Both the position numbers and the translations under genes were made by a program. From Haemaphysalis longicornis (taxonomy: Eukaryota; Arthropoda; Arachnida; Ixodida; Ixodidae): a stretch of 64,000 nt of DNA. Within the stretch, counting starts at the first letter, position 1; every line of letters begins with the position of its first letter. Below, in pieces: positions 11,244-20,689 of the stretch. The stretch lies in assembly GCA_013339765.2 (NCBI GenBank), contig CM023448.1, forward strand, positions 282,593,717-282,657,716. The letters run 5' to 3'. The notes below the pieces were generated by a model. The model searched no databases. It saw only the letters and a list, made by a program, of their open reading frames with translations, and was not told the origin of the DNA.

Positions 11244-11523
11244 TGCGTGGTACTGCTGCCCATATCTCATTTAAGTACTACCTCCAAGCATAACCTGTAT
11301 GCCCACCTGCTATGGTTATACTCGGGTGTTTCGCTTTAAGAAAACAAGCGTGTCTTCCGAAATTTCAGCTGCTCATTCCTATCTAAAATTATAACTGAAA
11401 AACTTGCTTTCTATGCATAGTACTCTAATACTTTGGTAAACTGTCCTCGCAATTCCTCTTTCAGTTTTGTTGCGTGGTAGATATATTTAAGTACTTCCAA
11501 GCATTATGCCCACCTGCTACCGG
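11244..11523. repeat. Local duplication of a ~55-70 bp segment
   Basis: The segment starting gttgcgtggta and ending tatgcccacctgctat at 11244-11316 recurs in shortened form at 11470-11523 (same start, atttaagta and ccaagcat shared, same end). The copies are in direct orientation about 225 bases apart. The DNA between them and back to 10700 is unassigned. Confidence 0.6.
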
Positions 11524-12010
11524 GTAAGAAAATGGAAGTGCTAAATAAGTAAATAAAAAATCAGGAAGAGGGAAGTCCAGTGAAGATGCCTGTATGGTTG
11601 GATTTGCCATGTTGGGGTGTAGCCATATTGGGGATCTGCTCTATTGATTTATAAGGACAGAGGCCCGATCTCTACGTCACATACTAAGTACACACACGAT
11701 TGTTAGGTACAGATAATGACGTTTTACTATAGCGTGACTACGCCAATCACAGCGCAAGCTCTAGTGCGACGCACAAGGGGCCGCCGAAGAGCGCGCGGCA
11801 TTCGCAATGGCTGTGGGGAGATAGAGGCCGCGCGTGGCGAGCAGTATAAGGGGTCTGAAACCATATTCCTTCCGTAAATGGCGATGCTTCACGGTGGAGC
11901 ACACATCGCGGAAAAGCCAGCTTACAAATACCAACATTACAATGATATTCTTAAAGTGGGCTTCACCTGTAAAATATGCCCGCATCTCCACTAAGTGAAT
12001 CATGACGAGT
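11524..12010. other. Unassigned DNA
   Basis: Low-complexity AT-rich start, then a more GC-rich part from 11740. The minus-strand frame 11761-12021 has no known domain. Confidence 0.35.
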
Positions 12011-12241
12011 GGGCGAAGCACTGGGGATCGTTCCTACCGCAAATCACCCGTGGCATTGCCCACTCGCGCATGTAAATGTGTGAGAACGCGTATGTACAGT
12101 ATATACAATTCCAATCCAATCCAATCCGATACAATTCAATTTAATCCAATCCAATCCAATCCAATGCTCCTCGCGCATGCGAAACCCTGGGAACACGGAC
12201 GCCAAGCCCCGGACAAAGCGAGGTCCTAAGGTGCTTCGCCC
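12011..12241. mobile_element. Candidate 231-bp MITE with GGGCGAAGCAC ends
   Basis: The 11-base sequence GGGCGAAGCAC at 12011-12021 has a perfect inverted match at 12231-12241 (GTGCTTCGCCC). The ends enclose 209 bases that include an AATCC-type pentanucleotide repeat at 12107-12165. There is no coding frame. This is the structure of a short non-autonomous DNA element. No flanking target duplication is obvious, and inverted repeats beyond 11 bases are poor, so a chance pairing is possible. Confidence 0.45.
12107..12165. repeat. (AATCC)n imperfect pentanucleotide repeat
   Basis: Roughly 11 units of tccaa, with variants such as tccga, ttcaa and tttaa in the middle. Confidence 0.9.
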
Positions 12242-13477
12242 CTAATATAAATGAATTGCTTGGAATACATGTTTCCAGGGGCAATATAAAGCAAAAATAT
12301 GGAGAACCTAAGGCCTTTATTTTTACTTTTATGAATGTTTTCATACGCTGGATAGACGCGCCTGAGTAAACTAAGGCGCGCACGAGGCGGAGCCACCACC
12401 TACCGACAAACAGCGTGGGTTCCCAGCAAGACTGAGCCCTAATGCCCACCATATGGGGAACTAAGTTTCCAAATTTGCGTTCCACATGGGCGCAAGAACC
12501 GAGGTATTAGACATATGCAGCTTCTCTGTAAAAATAAATAAATAAACAAAAGATTTTGCTCCAAGTGTATTTTTTCTAGCTTCACCGTGGTTTGACTATA
12601 CTTGCTGAGAAGCACCCTTTAAAGGCAAGGCCTTTACAGAGAACCATGCGGTGGTAAGACTGCTTTCACAGTAACAAGAGCCCCCACTGTGTTGAGTAGG
12701 TGTCGACGGACCAAAATTCACTCAAGACGTACTCGTGCAAGGATATAAACATTAGGCCGAATCCACTTCCTGCCCTGATGAAGACGCAGGATCATATAAC
12801 TGCCATGAGAACATTTAACAATCGCGATTGTAAAAGTTTGATATCCGGATCAAAGACAGGCTCTTTGAAACAGAAAGCCAAATTTTTACTGGAACGATGT
12901 CCTTTGCTACCATATCCCCCCAGGTTTTTTTTATATCCAAATCAGGTCTCGGTTAACCTCGGTAGGCTTTCTGACGTCACTTCATTGAAGCCGATTTTAC
13001 TTCAAGGGCTCCTGTATCCTTTCCAAAAAGCCCTTCTACCATAACAGTGGGTGTGACGTCAAAATATTTATAGGCAAACAGAAGCAATGACAACTTACTC
13101 TGGCAGCACGGTTTATAAATGCCAACATTGTTCAGCAAAAGGAAAAATTTGGGCATATTAGAGGCAAAACGCCTGTACATAACAAGAAGTAGCCCTGTTT
13201 TTTTAGTAAAAAAAAAAAAAGCATTGGATTTGTTTTCCGAAGAAAACAAATTACAACCACCGCGTCTAAGTCAATAAACGGCGTAAAAAAGGGGGCGAGA
13301 TTACTCCACAACAGAACGAAGAAGCGCCTGTCTAGCGCCGTTGGCTCGAGCAGCTGCAATAACTGAATTTGCAAATTCCCGTGCAAGATGTGCTGTTGGA
13401 AATTGCTAAAGTGGAAGAAGTGGCTCCTGATACATACCGCACCGCTATAACCACATCATTATTCTGAGCTGTTCCCA
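12242..13477. other. Unassigned DNA before the TTAA element
   Basis: Includes aaataaataaataaac at 12532-12547, a palindromic ctttaaaggcaaggcctttac near 12611-12631 and an A14 run near 13208. The frame 12700-13044 (114 codons) has no known domain. Two GACGTCA-type sites occur at 12974 and 13053. Confidence 0.35.
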
Positions 13478-14195
13478 TTAAAGGGGCCAAAAAGACAAAA
13501 TATAAGTTTGTTTAAATTAAGGAATTAGCCTTTGGTTGCTCAAGTAGCGCCGTTGTATCCGCGGAAAAACCGGAGAAATGTTGAAAAACTTCAAATTTCG
13601 CTCGATACAGCGACGTGTTATTGGCAGGAGTGACGTAACATGGACCAGCACTGAAAACATAGTTTGTGCGTTGGCATTCAAGTGATACTATTATATTTGT
13701 TATCTTATTTAGAAGCCGGTGATGATTTGTAGCCCCTCTTTTCATGTCAAGTGTATTATGCGCGTTGACAATGTGTGCTTGCTTCTCTTCAAGTGTGTTG
13801 CATGCTGTTTCTGACTTACCAGTTGGTTATTATTCCCTCACCTAATGTATTGTTGACACTGTTGTACCAGGTTTATGTATCCCCCCTTTATGTAATGCCC
13901 TTTGGGCTTTTAAGGTATGTAGATAAATATGAGGAAATAGAGGTGCCAGTACAACCGTCCAGTCATGTTCCTTGGCGGTAGCTGAGGTCGGCGATCGCCA
14001 ACCACACAAAGAAGCTTTTTCGACGTCATAGTAAAATCGCCAGAGAGGAAGTTGGGAGTCGCCACTGCTCCATATGTTTTCCTTAATATCTCGATTATTT
14101 TTTTAGCCTTGGGGTAAAATTTGTATTATTTTTATCGGGACAAAGCAGTACCTTTAGTGCACCAAGCTCGTATTTTGTCTTCATGGCCCCCTTAA
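13478..14195. mobile_element. 710-bp non-autonomous element flanked by TTAA
   Basis: The element proper is 13482-14191. It starts AGGGGCCAAAAAGACAAAAT. The reverse complement of its right end reads GGGGGCCATGAAGACAAAAT. The first 25 bases of the two ends match at 20 positions. A TTAA lies immediately outside each end (13478-13481 and 14192-14195), the target duplication expected of TTAA-specific transposons such as piggyBac-like ones. No transposase frame is present, so it would depend on an enzyme supplied elsewhere. The ends resemble those at 50684 and 56277. Confidence 0.75.
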
Positions 14196-14519
14196 AGGGG
14201 CTCGGTTGGGCGTCTCGCGGTTCCGTTCCCTGGTGGCGCAACCTTGACAAGGTGGGCGGTTTACAGCGTGTACAACCGCCTTACTGGACTTCGAAGGTGA
14301 ACAGTGAGCTTCCTGGGATTTGCCGTATATGGACACAGGTTTAGGCCGTACCTGCAGAGGAGCCGGTGAGCAAGTCTAGTTGATGACCCCAACTATCAAG
14401 CTGTATATGGTTTGTGTGCATTCAACCTGTAAATACAGTTGTCCTCGTCTTGTTTTTTTTTTTCTACTCTCAACGTTGGTCTCCTGCTTGGTACGTTAAC
14501 ACTGAGCACAGAAAAGCGA
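14196..14519. other. Unassigned DNA with a T-run
   Basis: Moderately GC-rich, ending in a T11 run near 14452-14462. The phrase cattcaacctgtaaatacag near 14420 could belong to a retroelement end. I cannot assign it. Confidence 0.3.
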
Positions 14520-14729
14520 AGAGTTCGTGCGGTAAACACACCGAACCGAACACTGCAACCCCCTTCAAGGTCTTACTGATGCAGCCAAGGTAGGTCTCGG
14601 TAAGTTTGTCTGTGCCACAGGCCGCTGCAATCAAATACTCCCCGGAAATAGGTTGGATGCCCAGGAATAAAGGGGTTGTCGATCCACTGCTCAGGGTTAT
14701 CCACCTCTTTGGGCAATCCTTCTCCATGG
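14520..14729 (-). pseudogene. Fragment resembling a GH35 beta-galactosidase C-terminal part
   Basis: On the minus strand from 14729, the reading frame gives HGEGLPKEVDNPEQWIDNPF, then FIPGHPTYFRGVFDCSGLWH, RQTY and DLPWL before a stop. The phrase PxYFRGxFD..G followed by a (D)TYxDLPxW block resembles the jelly-roll region of GH35 beta-galactosidases, where it is followed by KGxxxxNGFNLGRYW. Past the stop, a shifted frame reads LKGVAVF, which fits the start of that motif. A pyrimidine-rich acceptor-like stretch lies just upstream (14730-14745). If right, this is a decayed exon or gene copy of a lysosomal-type glycosidase. The match is from memory of the family and spans only ~60 residues. Confidence 0.38.
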
Positions 14730-15166
14730 CTTCACCTATAAAGGAGGAGAGAATTGTTGTCCATGTTTATTATTTCAAATACCCGCGCGAAAACTATTGA
14801 CAGCGTGAATAAATTTATTTACAAACGGAAAGGTGTTCTGATTCGTTTTTGAGTAGTGGGCTGAGCAAGTACACAGTTCCCATTCCTTGTGCCAGGATAG
14901 ACGCTCTACGCACACTGCACGCCCTGCAAACGAACCACGTTCATGCCAGTTTTGTGAGTCCGTAGCTTGAGAAAATGTATAAAGGGGCATCACAGCAGAA
15001 TGTTGGTTGTTGGCAAGCAAAACTTTAAACGATATCCACAACAACGGCCCATGCGATCACTTGAATTCACACACGGGGCTGTACAAAGAGTGAAACCAGA
15101 GATTCTGCTAGCCCTTACCGGGAATTCGCGGGGGCGGGGTCCCGAACGCAGCAGCAGCGTCGGCCG
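14730..15166. other. Unassigned DNA
   Basis: AT-rich to 15050, then rising in GC towards the hairpin. No coding or repeat signal was recognised. Confidence 0.35.
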
Positions 15167-15209
15167 CGGCCGGGCTACAGCGGCGGACGCCGCCGCTGTA
15201 GCCCGGCCG
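15167..15209. repeat. Perfect GC-rich hairpin, 20-bp arms, 3-base loop
   Basis: The arm CGGCCGGGCTACAGCGGCGG (15167-15186) is followed by the loop acg and its exact reverse complement (15190-15209). Perfect arms of this length with a 3-base loop are rare in random DNA. They suggest a recent palindromic duplication or a folded RNA. The neighbourhood (15120-15215) is CpG-rich. Confidence 0.95.
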
Positions 15210-16090
15210 TGAGTCGATAGAAAGAAAACGGAGAGGAGCTTCTTTCGAAGGGTGAGACAGCGGAACCTAGCCATCCTGATGTGCTAACTGGGGACTACAC
15301 CACCGCGCGACACAAGCGCAACAATTCGGCATGCGGGCTTAGTGATTCCCATTTATACCGATTTAAACAAGTTAATTCAGCAAGTTTGAGAATTGCGAGG
15401 AAGCTGAGGAACTTTTATAATCGCTATTTATCAGAACCTATTGCTACTTCCGCCTTTTGTAATACCTCTTAAAACACAACCGAATTGGTAATCACCAATT
15501 TAGAAAACGAAGTCAAATTCGTGGTAGGCAGTGCGCAAAAGGTAGCGTTTCTCTAGCGGCCACATGTCTGTATGAGGTTTGTACATTTTGTTTTGCCGCC
15601 CTGCAAATTAATCCTTAACGTATGTTTACCGTACGACCACTTCATTCAGTCGGGTACGGGTTACCCTGGAGGTGCTGTCGAACAAGTTAATCAAGCCGTG
15701 CGAAGGCACCGCCCAATGGACGCGAAGCTGCACCAAAACAGGCCCAAAACCACCGCCTCTGAAGCAGACTACATATTCGTACCGCCGACGCCGCCGCCGG
15801 CAAGCAGGCATTCCCGCGCGGGGGGTTGCTGGGTGAATTTGCGGCGCCATCTTTAGAGTGCTCCCTGAGTGAAAACCTCCGCCCCCCTCCCCTCCACCTG
15901 CCGCCGCCTCCGAAGCGATAAGATTTTGTTGTCCCGCACGTCACGAAAGAACCGCTGGCTGGTAGAGAGCTACCAAAGTTTTTCTTTAAAAATCGAAGCC
16001 CCTTTCTTAAGAGAGAGATTGTTGAAGCAGCGCGGAGTTTTCTCCCGTGCAACCTGACTCAAAATCCGAACTGCTTCGATCGCGTTGTAA
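15210..16090. other. Unassigned DNA, GC-rich in its middle
   Basis: A CpG-rich block at 15770-15930 contains GCGGCGCCATCTTTAG at 15840-15855, a YY1-like phrase. Open frames here (15572-15856, 15687-16052) lie in CpG-rich DNA and overlap on both strands, with no known domain. Confidence 0.3.
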
Positions 16091-16160
16091 TGGCGCAATC
16101 GGATAGACGCCGACTTCATAACGCGAGGGACCCAGGTGCATTCCGGCCACGGGAAGCATT
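16088..16160 (+). pseudogene. tRNA-like relic (Met/Ile-type A-box region)
   Basis: The stretch TGGCGCAATCGGATAGACGC matches the D-arm/A-box of eukaryotic elongator Met and Ile(TAT) tRNAs. An anticodon-loop-like CTTCATAAC follows at the right distance, then GGGACCCAGG and GTGCATTCC where the B box GGTTCGAATCC should be. The stems do not pair properly and the B box is damaged, so it is a tRNA pseudogene or the head of an old SINE. Confidence 0.4.
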
Positions 16161-16857
16161 GTTTTTCTTGAGATGCTTGATGTGCCTTCGCATATCATTA
16201 TTACCGTTCTGTAAATCCCGTTCTATAAAGTTGGCTTTCCTCCAGTACCTTCTACTCGGAACGATTGTGAGGCGTAGAAAGCTCCGCTTTAATACCACGG
16301 AAGAAAAATAAAAGAAACTGGGGGTTTTAAGAGTAGAATAGTGTGGTTTTAGATCGAACGTCCCCCGCATTAGAACCTGAGCGATTCCAACATTTTATCT
16401 AAGACCCGTGATTTTGTTTATTGTACAATGTTCTCTTAGGTCAATTCTTTGCATTGTTTTCGTAAATAAAGGGGGTTTGGCATCTTTTAGGTCGGTGTAG
16501 AGGTGGGCGCGGGATACCTACACGTTCAACTAACGTTTTGCATCCCACCGGAAGTGCCCGGCTTGTACCTATCTTGGAACGGAATATCGCTTTGAACAGT
16601 CGGTGGTCCAGAATACCATGACCGGCAGTACCCCTTCCGACCACTCTGTAGGCCGCTGTAGACGGGAGGTGTGCTCCAAAAGTGTTGGGAATGTTGCTGT
16701 AGATTAAGGTTTGAATGTGGTCACTGTAGACAACGATTGATGTGGGGTCGTGTCCCGCCGTTCACTCTGTTATCGGTCGTCCAGCGGTTGTCAACTCTCC
16801 ATATTCAACTAGATGAAATACGAGGGAAACCCAGGGATTGTAAAAGATTCTGCAGCA
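16161..16857. other. Unassigned DNA
   Basis: Includes a polyadenylation-like aataaaag at 16307 and another aataaagg at 16465. The minus-strand frame 16441-16644 has no known domain. Confidence 0.3.
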
Positions 16858-17640
16858 GTGAGTGAGTGAATAAACTTTATTTAGATGAGCTTTAGGCACT
16901 GATGGTTGGGCACCCGGCCGGTGGGGGGCCTCCTCTAGTCCGGGAAGCCCTGGTCCGCGCTGACTGCCCTGGCCCTCTCCACCAGGCTACGCTCTACTGA
17001 GAGATCGGTGCTGGCCAGCTGGGCCACCCACTGTACGCACGTTGGGTGAGGATTGGGGGCAAGGGATGGGGTTTTCTGACACTCCCATACCGTGTGGTAC
17101 AGGGTGCCAGGCAGGGGACAGAAATTGCAGGTAGCGCAGTGGAGGATGGGGTACATGGCATGAAGGAGAGGGGCGTGAGGATAAGAATTCGTTTGAAGTC
17201 GGTGAAAGGTAGTTCCCTCGGCTCTGGATAAATGTGGATGTGGTGGCGGGAACTGTCGTCGTTCGTGACGGTAATAGGCCAGGATGTCTGCGTATGAAGT
17301 AAGAGTAGCGGGCTTGGGAGAGCGAAGGGGCTGCGTGTCTTGCCTTCTTTAGAAACGGCCCGGTGGGTATGAACCCGAGCAGCGGCGTGTGCCACCCCAT
17401 TTCCCTCGAAGGACTCGTGTCCGGGGGTACAGATAATGTATATTCCGGGAGCCGGCGCACACTATGCAGAATTTTGAGGGCTGCGGGTGTTATGCAGCAG
17501 TCTTTAAAAAAAATGACAAAACGTGGGGATGTGCCGCAAACCTGGTCACAGGTCCTCTCTGTTACCATATCTGTTATCTGTACAGTTCCGCACGAGTATG
17601 GTAGAATACGTATACATGGAGTGAGTTATCGGTGAGGTCT
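16858..17640 (-). mobile_element. 3' end of an I-like LINE: RNase H remnant, CCHC knuckle, tail
   Basis: On the minus strand, broken frames give the last RNase H motif YIICTPGHESFEGNG with VAHAAARVHTHRA (about 17440-17340). Then DILAYYRHERRQFPPPHPHL and, in the frame 16935-17156, CNFCPLPGTLYHTVWEC, a C-x2-C-x7-H-x4-C knuckle. This order, RNase H then knuckle, is that of the C-terminus of tick I-like LINE ORF2. A stop at 16935 is followed by a short UTR, AATAAA at about 16876-16881 and an (AGTG)n/(CACT)n tail at 16858-16869. The element is 5'-truncated or internally deleted. Confidence 0.8.
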
Positions 17641-17900
17641 ATTGGGGTGGTGTCGGGAAAAGCTTCGCTCGTCACCTGGCCGAGATATTGTATAGTTCGA
17701 AGGGTCTGACTGAAAACGGCAATTTGTTGCTCGATGCGGTCAAGCCGGACGAATAGTTGTTGGTCGATGCTGTCCACTCGAGCAGTGAACTGTTTGTTCT
17801 CTCTCAGGAGGGGCGCAATGGACCTCTCCCGGAGTACGTCACACAGCGGCCGTGACGTCACGGAGAGCGCACGCGCTGGGTGTGGCCGGGAGGGTGGTTG
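17641..17900 (-). pseudogene. Coiled-coil segment, perhaps LINE ORF1
   Basis: Within a minus-strand frame (17574-18125) the part at 17691-17834 reads LRERSIAPLLRENKQF, ARVDSIDQQLFVRL and DRIEQQIAVFSQTLRTI. It has heptad spacing of hydrophobic residues typical of a coiled coil. LINE ORF1 proteins often start with such a segment. It lies just upstream (minus strand) of the LINE 3' end at 16858-17640, so both may be parts of one internally deleted copy. The outer parts of the frame cross unrelated DNA. Confidence 0.35.
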
Positions 17901-18015
17901 GCAAAACATTCGAACCGGCGCGCGGCGCGTAGGCAGTGAGGCTGCGTTAGACGCGCGCAAAAGTGGAGTTTTAAAGACGATAGTCTTTCTTGGGCTACTT
18001 AAACCCAGAAATTTT

Positions 18016-18050
18016 GGTCTGTCTGTATGTCTGTCTGTATGTCTGTCTGT
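18016..18050. repeat. (TGTC)n tract, left side of a LINE insertion
   Basis: TCTG units with two TATG variants. They stop at the T-run that is the A-tail of the Tx1-like LINE. Confidence 0.9.
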
Positions 18051-18712
18051 CTTTTTTTTTTTCTTTATTGCCCATCTCGGACAGCAACACAAGGTTCCAG
18101 GTACAATGACAAAGAAAAAAATCACAGTAATGCCGCCATGCCCCCCAGGGCCGGTGTTGTCATTTAAAATTCCCTAAGCGTAGTCAGGGGTTCAATTTTA
18201 GACAACCACTCTGGCGGAGAGTTCTTCGCTCTCTGAACTTCAACAAACTGTGACACACTTTCCCTAAAATACTGTCTCGTTGGTCGCGCGTCGACATCGC
18301 AATGCAGCCAAGCCATGCGAGAACGCCAAATGCTGTGCAGACCTAACAACATGACACTGTCTAATGGTACACCATCCTCTCTATCACTGCACAAAAAACG
18401 AATACCGTGTGGACTAAGTGGAAAATCTTTGTGGAGTGACCGTTGGAGGACATCCCAAATGGACACTGCGGCCCAACAATGAAGAAAAACATGCTCCACA
18501 GTTTCTGGTTGTTTGCAAATGGGGCAGTCGGTTCCCCATGGAACCGAGAGCCCCCTTTCATTCATCCAAGTATCGACTTAAAGTGTACCCGTGTGCAATT
18601 TAAAAAAGCAAGTCTTTGCCCCAAGTGACACTTCCATTCGCTTGACTCTTTTTAACACATCTTGTCCTGGACCATTGCTGTACAAAGCTCTATATAGTGG
18701 CACTTGGAAGAC
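18051..18712 (-). mobile_element. 5'-truncated Tx1-like LINE inserted in a (TGTC)n microsatellite
   Basis: On the minus strand from 18712: VPLYRALYSNGPGQDVLKRV, FFKLHTGTL, then (after a frameshift near 18580) TWMNERGLSVPWGTDCPICK, QPETVEHVFLHC and RFLCSDREDG. The C-x2-C-x7-H-x4-C zinc-binding motif with the ETVEH core belongs to the C-terminal domain (zf-RVT type) of L1/Tx1-like LINE polymerases. The frame 18164-18565 runs to its own stop, then a ~95-base UTR, AATAAAG (18064-18070) and an A12 tail. Both ends abut TGTC repeats (18016-18050 and 18713-18733). So this is a complete retroposition event, truncated at the 5' end, inside a microsatellite. Confidence 0.88.
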
Positions 18713-18733
18713 TTGTCTGTCCGTCTGTCTGTC
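18713..18733. repeat. (TGTC)n tract, right side of the LINE insertion
   Basis: Five TGTC-type units abut the truncated 5' end of the LINE. Together with 18016-18050 they look like one microsatellite split by the insertion. Confidence 0.85.
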
Positions 18734-19434
18734 AGTGACTCGATTCAGCCACCCGGCCAAAGCAAAGCAATGCCTGCGCAATAGTCTTATATAGTCACAG
18801 CTAAATCTACCCGTCTATGTCCGGTGTAATGTTCATACTTGTCTACATTGTTGAAAGAACAAGACATTACGCAAATATGAGACAACAAATCAATACAGAA
18901 GTGATATTTGCAGTGTTCCTTTATAAAAAAACCAAACACGCTTGACTTTTGCGAAATTAAATACTTCATCAACTGCAGAAAAAGAATTCACTCCGCCGTC
19001 ACCTGCTGTCGCCCGCGCCACTATAGTTTCTAGCGCATTTTAAGAAATCAACCGGCAACAGTTACGCAAGGTCCACTAGATAGGTTCCCACGTTCTGCTT
19101 TGCAAACGCACGTGGAGTAGGGAAACGCGGTTCTATAAACGTTGAAAGTAGGGCGCCTCGATTAACGCGCGTCTTCGCTGTACGGCAGCGTTCGCATCGA
19201 GACACCCGGTTTGGAGCAGTGGAACGCGGGAAATTTAAAATGATTTAAGTCAAACCTTTGGCGTCTTTACCTTGGGAGGAGCGCGACGCAGAGGAACAAC
19301 ATGAGAGGTGAGGCGGGAAAGCGAAGGGAGGCATTTTCTTCGCAAAAGCCGATAAAGATCTTTTGACGGCATTTGCAACGAAAAGAGCAGATACGCGGCC
19401 AATTTTTTTTTTTGTTTATGCGTTGGCTTTTCTG
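18734..19434. other. Unassigned DNA upstream of a THAP fragment
   Basis: No repeat partner or coding frame was recognised. GC rises after 19000. It could be the 5' flank of the THAP-domain sequence that follows. Confidence 0.3.
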
Positions 19435-19690
19435 ATGCCGGTGGGCTGCTGTGCTCTCGGCTACGCAAATCGTGCGAGCAAAATAAGCGGTATCAGACAC
19501 TTCCACTTCCCCAAAGAGGGGAATTCGACAGATACGCGCAATGCGCCGAAGAGGCTGGCAGCCAAAGGCGCGTGGTCTGCTCTTACTTATAGCAACATTT
19601 CCCGTTCTCGAACTTTTGCTGTTTTTCAAAGCGCAGTCATGCCGTCTACATTTGCAGTCTGCGCTGATTAGTGCCATGAAACGATGCTGT
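19435..19690 (+). pseudogene. THAP-domain fragment, frameshifted
   Basis: From the ATG at 19435 the frame reads MPVGCCALGYANRASKISGI and RHFHFPKEGN, the start of a THAP (C2CH zinc finger, DNA-binding) domain: CCA..C.NR then F.FP. The later motifs sit in other frames. RRRGWQPKA (from 19541) matches the R..GW.P block, and VVCSYL matches the VCS.HF block. So at least two frameshifts have occurred. The second zinc cysteine (CCALG-C) is Tyr here. THAP domains occur in host transcription regulators and in P-element transposases. Nothing after ~19690 shows which this was. Confidence 0.65.
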
Positions 19691-20689
19691 TTGTCAATCG
19701 TCTGCTATCATGCAGCACCAGCAGAAAGTTGGCCCACTGAAAGAGTGCCGTGGGTAGGGGGCAGAGGGAAATTTTGTTTACTGCGAAATATTGCCATGTT
19801 TTGACGAGGTAGAGTGCTGTACTAAAAAGACAATGAATGCCTAACCTGCTTAGGCGACGCGAAATAAATATTTCAACGAGGGATCCGCGATAGCCGCCTG
19901 CCGCCATTTCGACCACGACAAGTTTGGTAATATATGGGGGATATGTTCAAGATGAACGAATTTATTGCTTGTAAGTGCAATAAATTTTTACCTTGATCAA
20001 GGTGCGGCAAAACAGAGATGCTTGCCGTGCTCACATGTAGCATCGTGCCTTCGCCGCGAGATGGGCCGCTCACGCGTCTCGAAAAAACTCGAAATATCTG
20101 TTTTCCTTAAGCGAATGTACTCAGTGAGTGTACTCTTTTGTTGCGGCCTCCCGGCGCTGGCGTATGCAGCAGGACGTACAAGGACACTAACTTTAACCAT
20201 CATGAAATAATGACTACCGATAATTATTTCAGTGCCACTCTGCTGTGTTTAACTCTCGCAATGACGATGAACCGTTTCGCGATTTCACTGGGGAAAAGGT
20301 AACAAAACAATCGGTGACTTACGTGGAGCACGTCATCACGATATTTTTATTGGAACAATTTTACTTTTATTTTTGTTTCATTGCTGCTTATTTTACTTTT
20401 TAATCCTTTCTTGCTTTACCTTTCCTTTTTCCCCTCGACATGAAATTGTGCGTACGCAACTGTCTCCGGGTGACGCAGAGACCAACAACAGGGAGCGTAT
20501 AAGCTGCCTGAGTCACCGCGCTCAGCTTAAGCGGACCTCGAAAACAACAATGAATGAGCTTTCCTTGGTATGTGTCCGGACACAAAGCATATTAAAAAAA
20601 AAAACATTCTTCGGACGCGTTGCAAGAGCACCAACCTTCAGAATGACTCGTTTAGGCTGTTCTGTCGCGCACTGATTATCCGAAAGCGT
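19691..20689. other. Unassigned DNA
   Basis: A strong donor-like GCTTGTAAGTGC lies near 19968. AT-rich DNA at 20340-20420 resembles intron sequence. Open frames have no known domain. Confidence 0.3.

Noticed and set aside
16987..17568. 193-codon protein on the minus strand
   Set aside because: The recognisable RNase H and knuckle motifs lie in the other minus-strand frames. This one is an out-of-frame shadow of the LINE.
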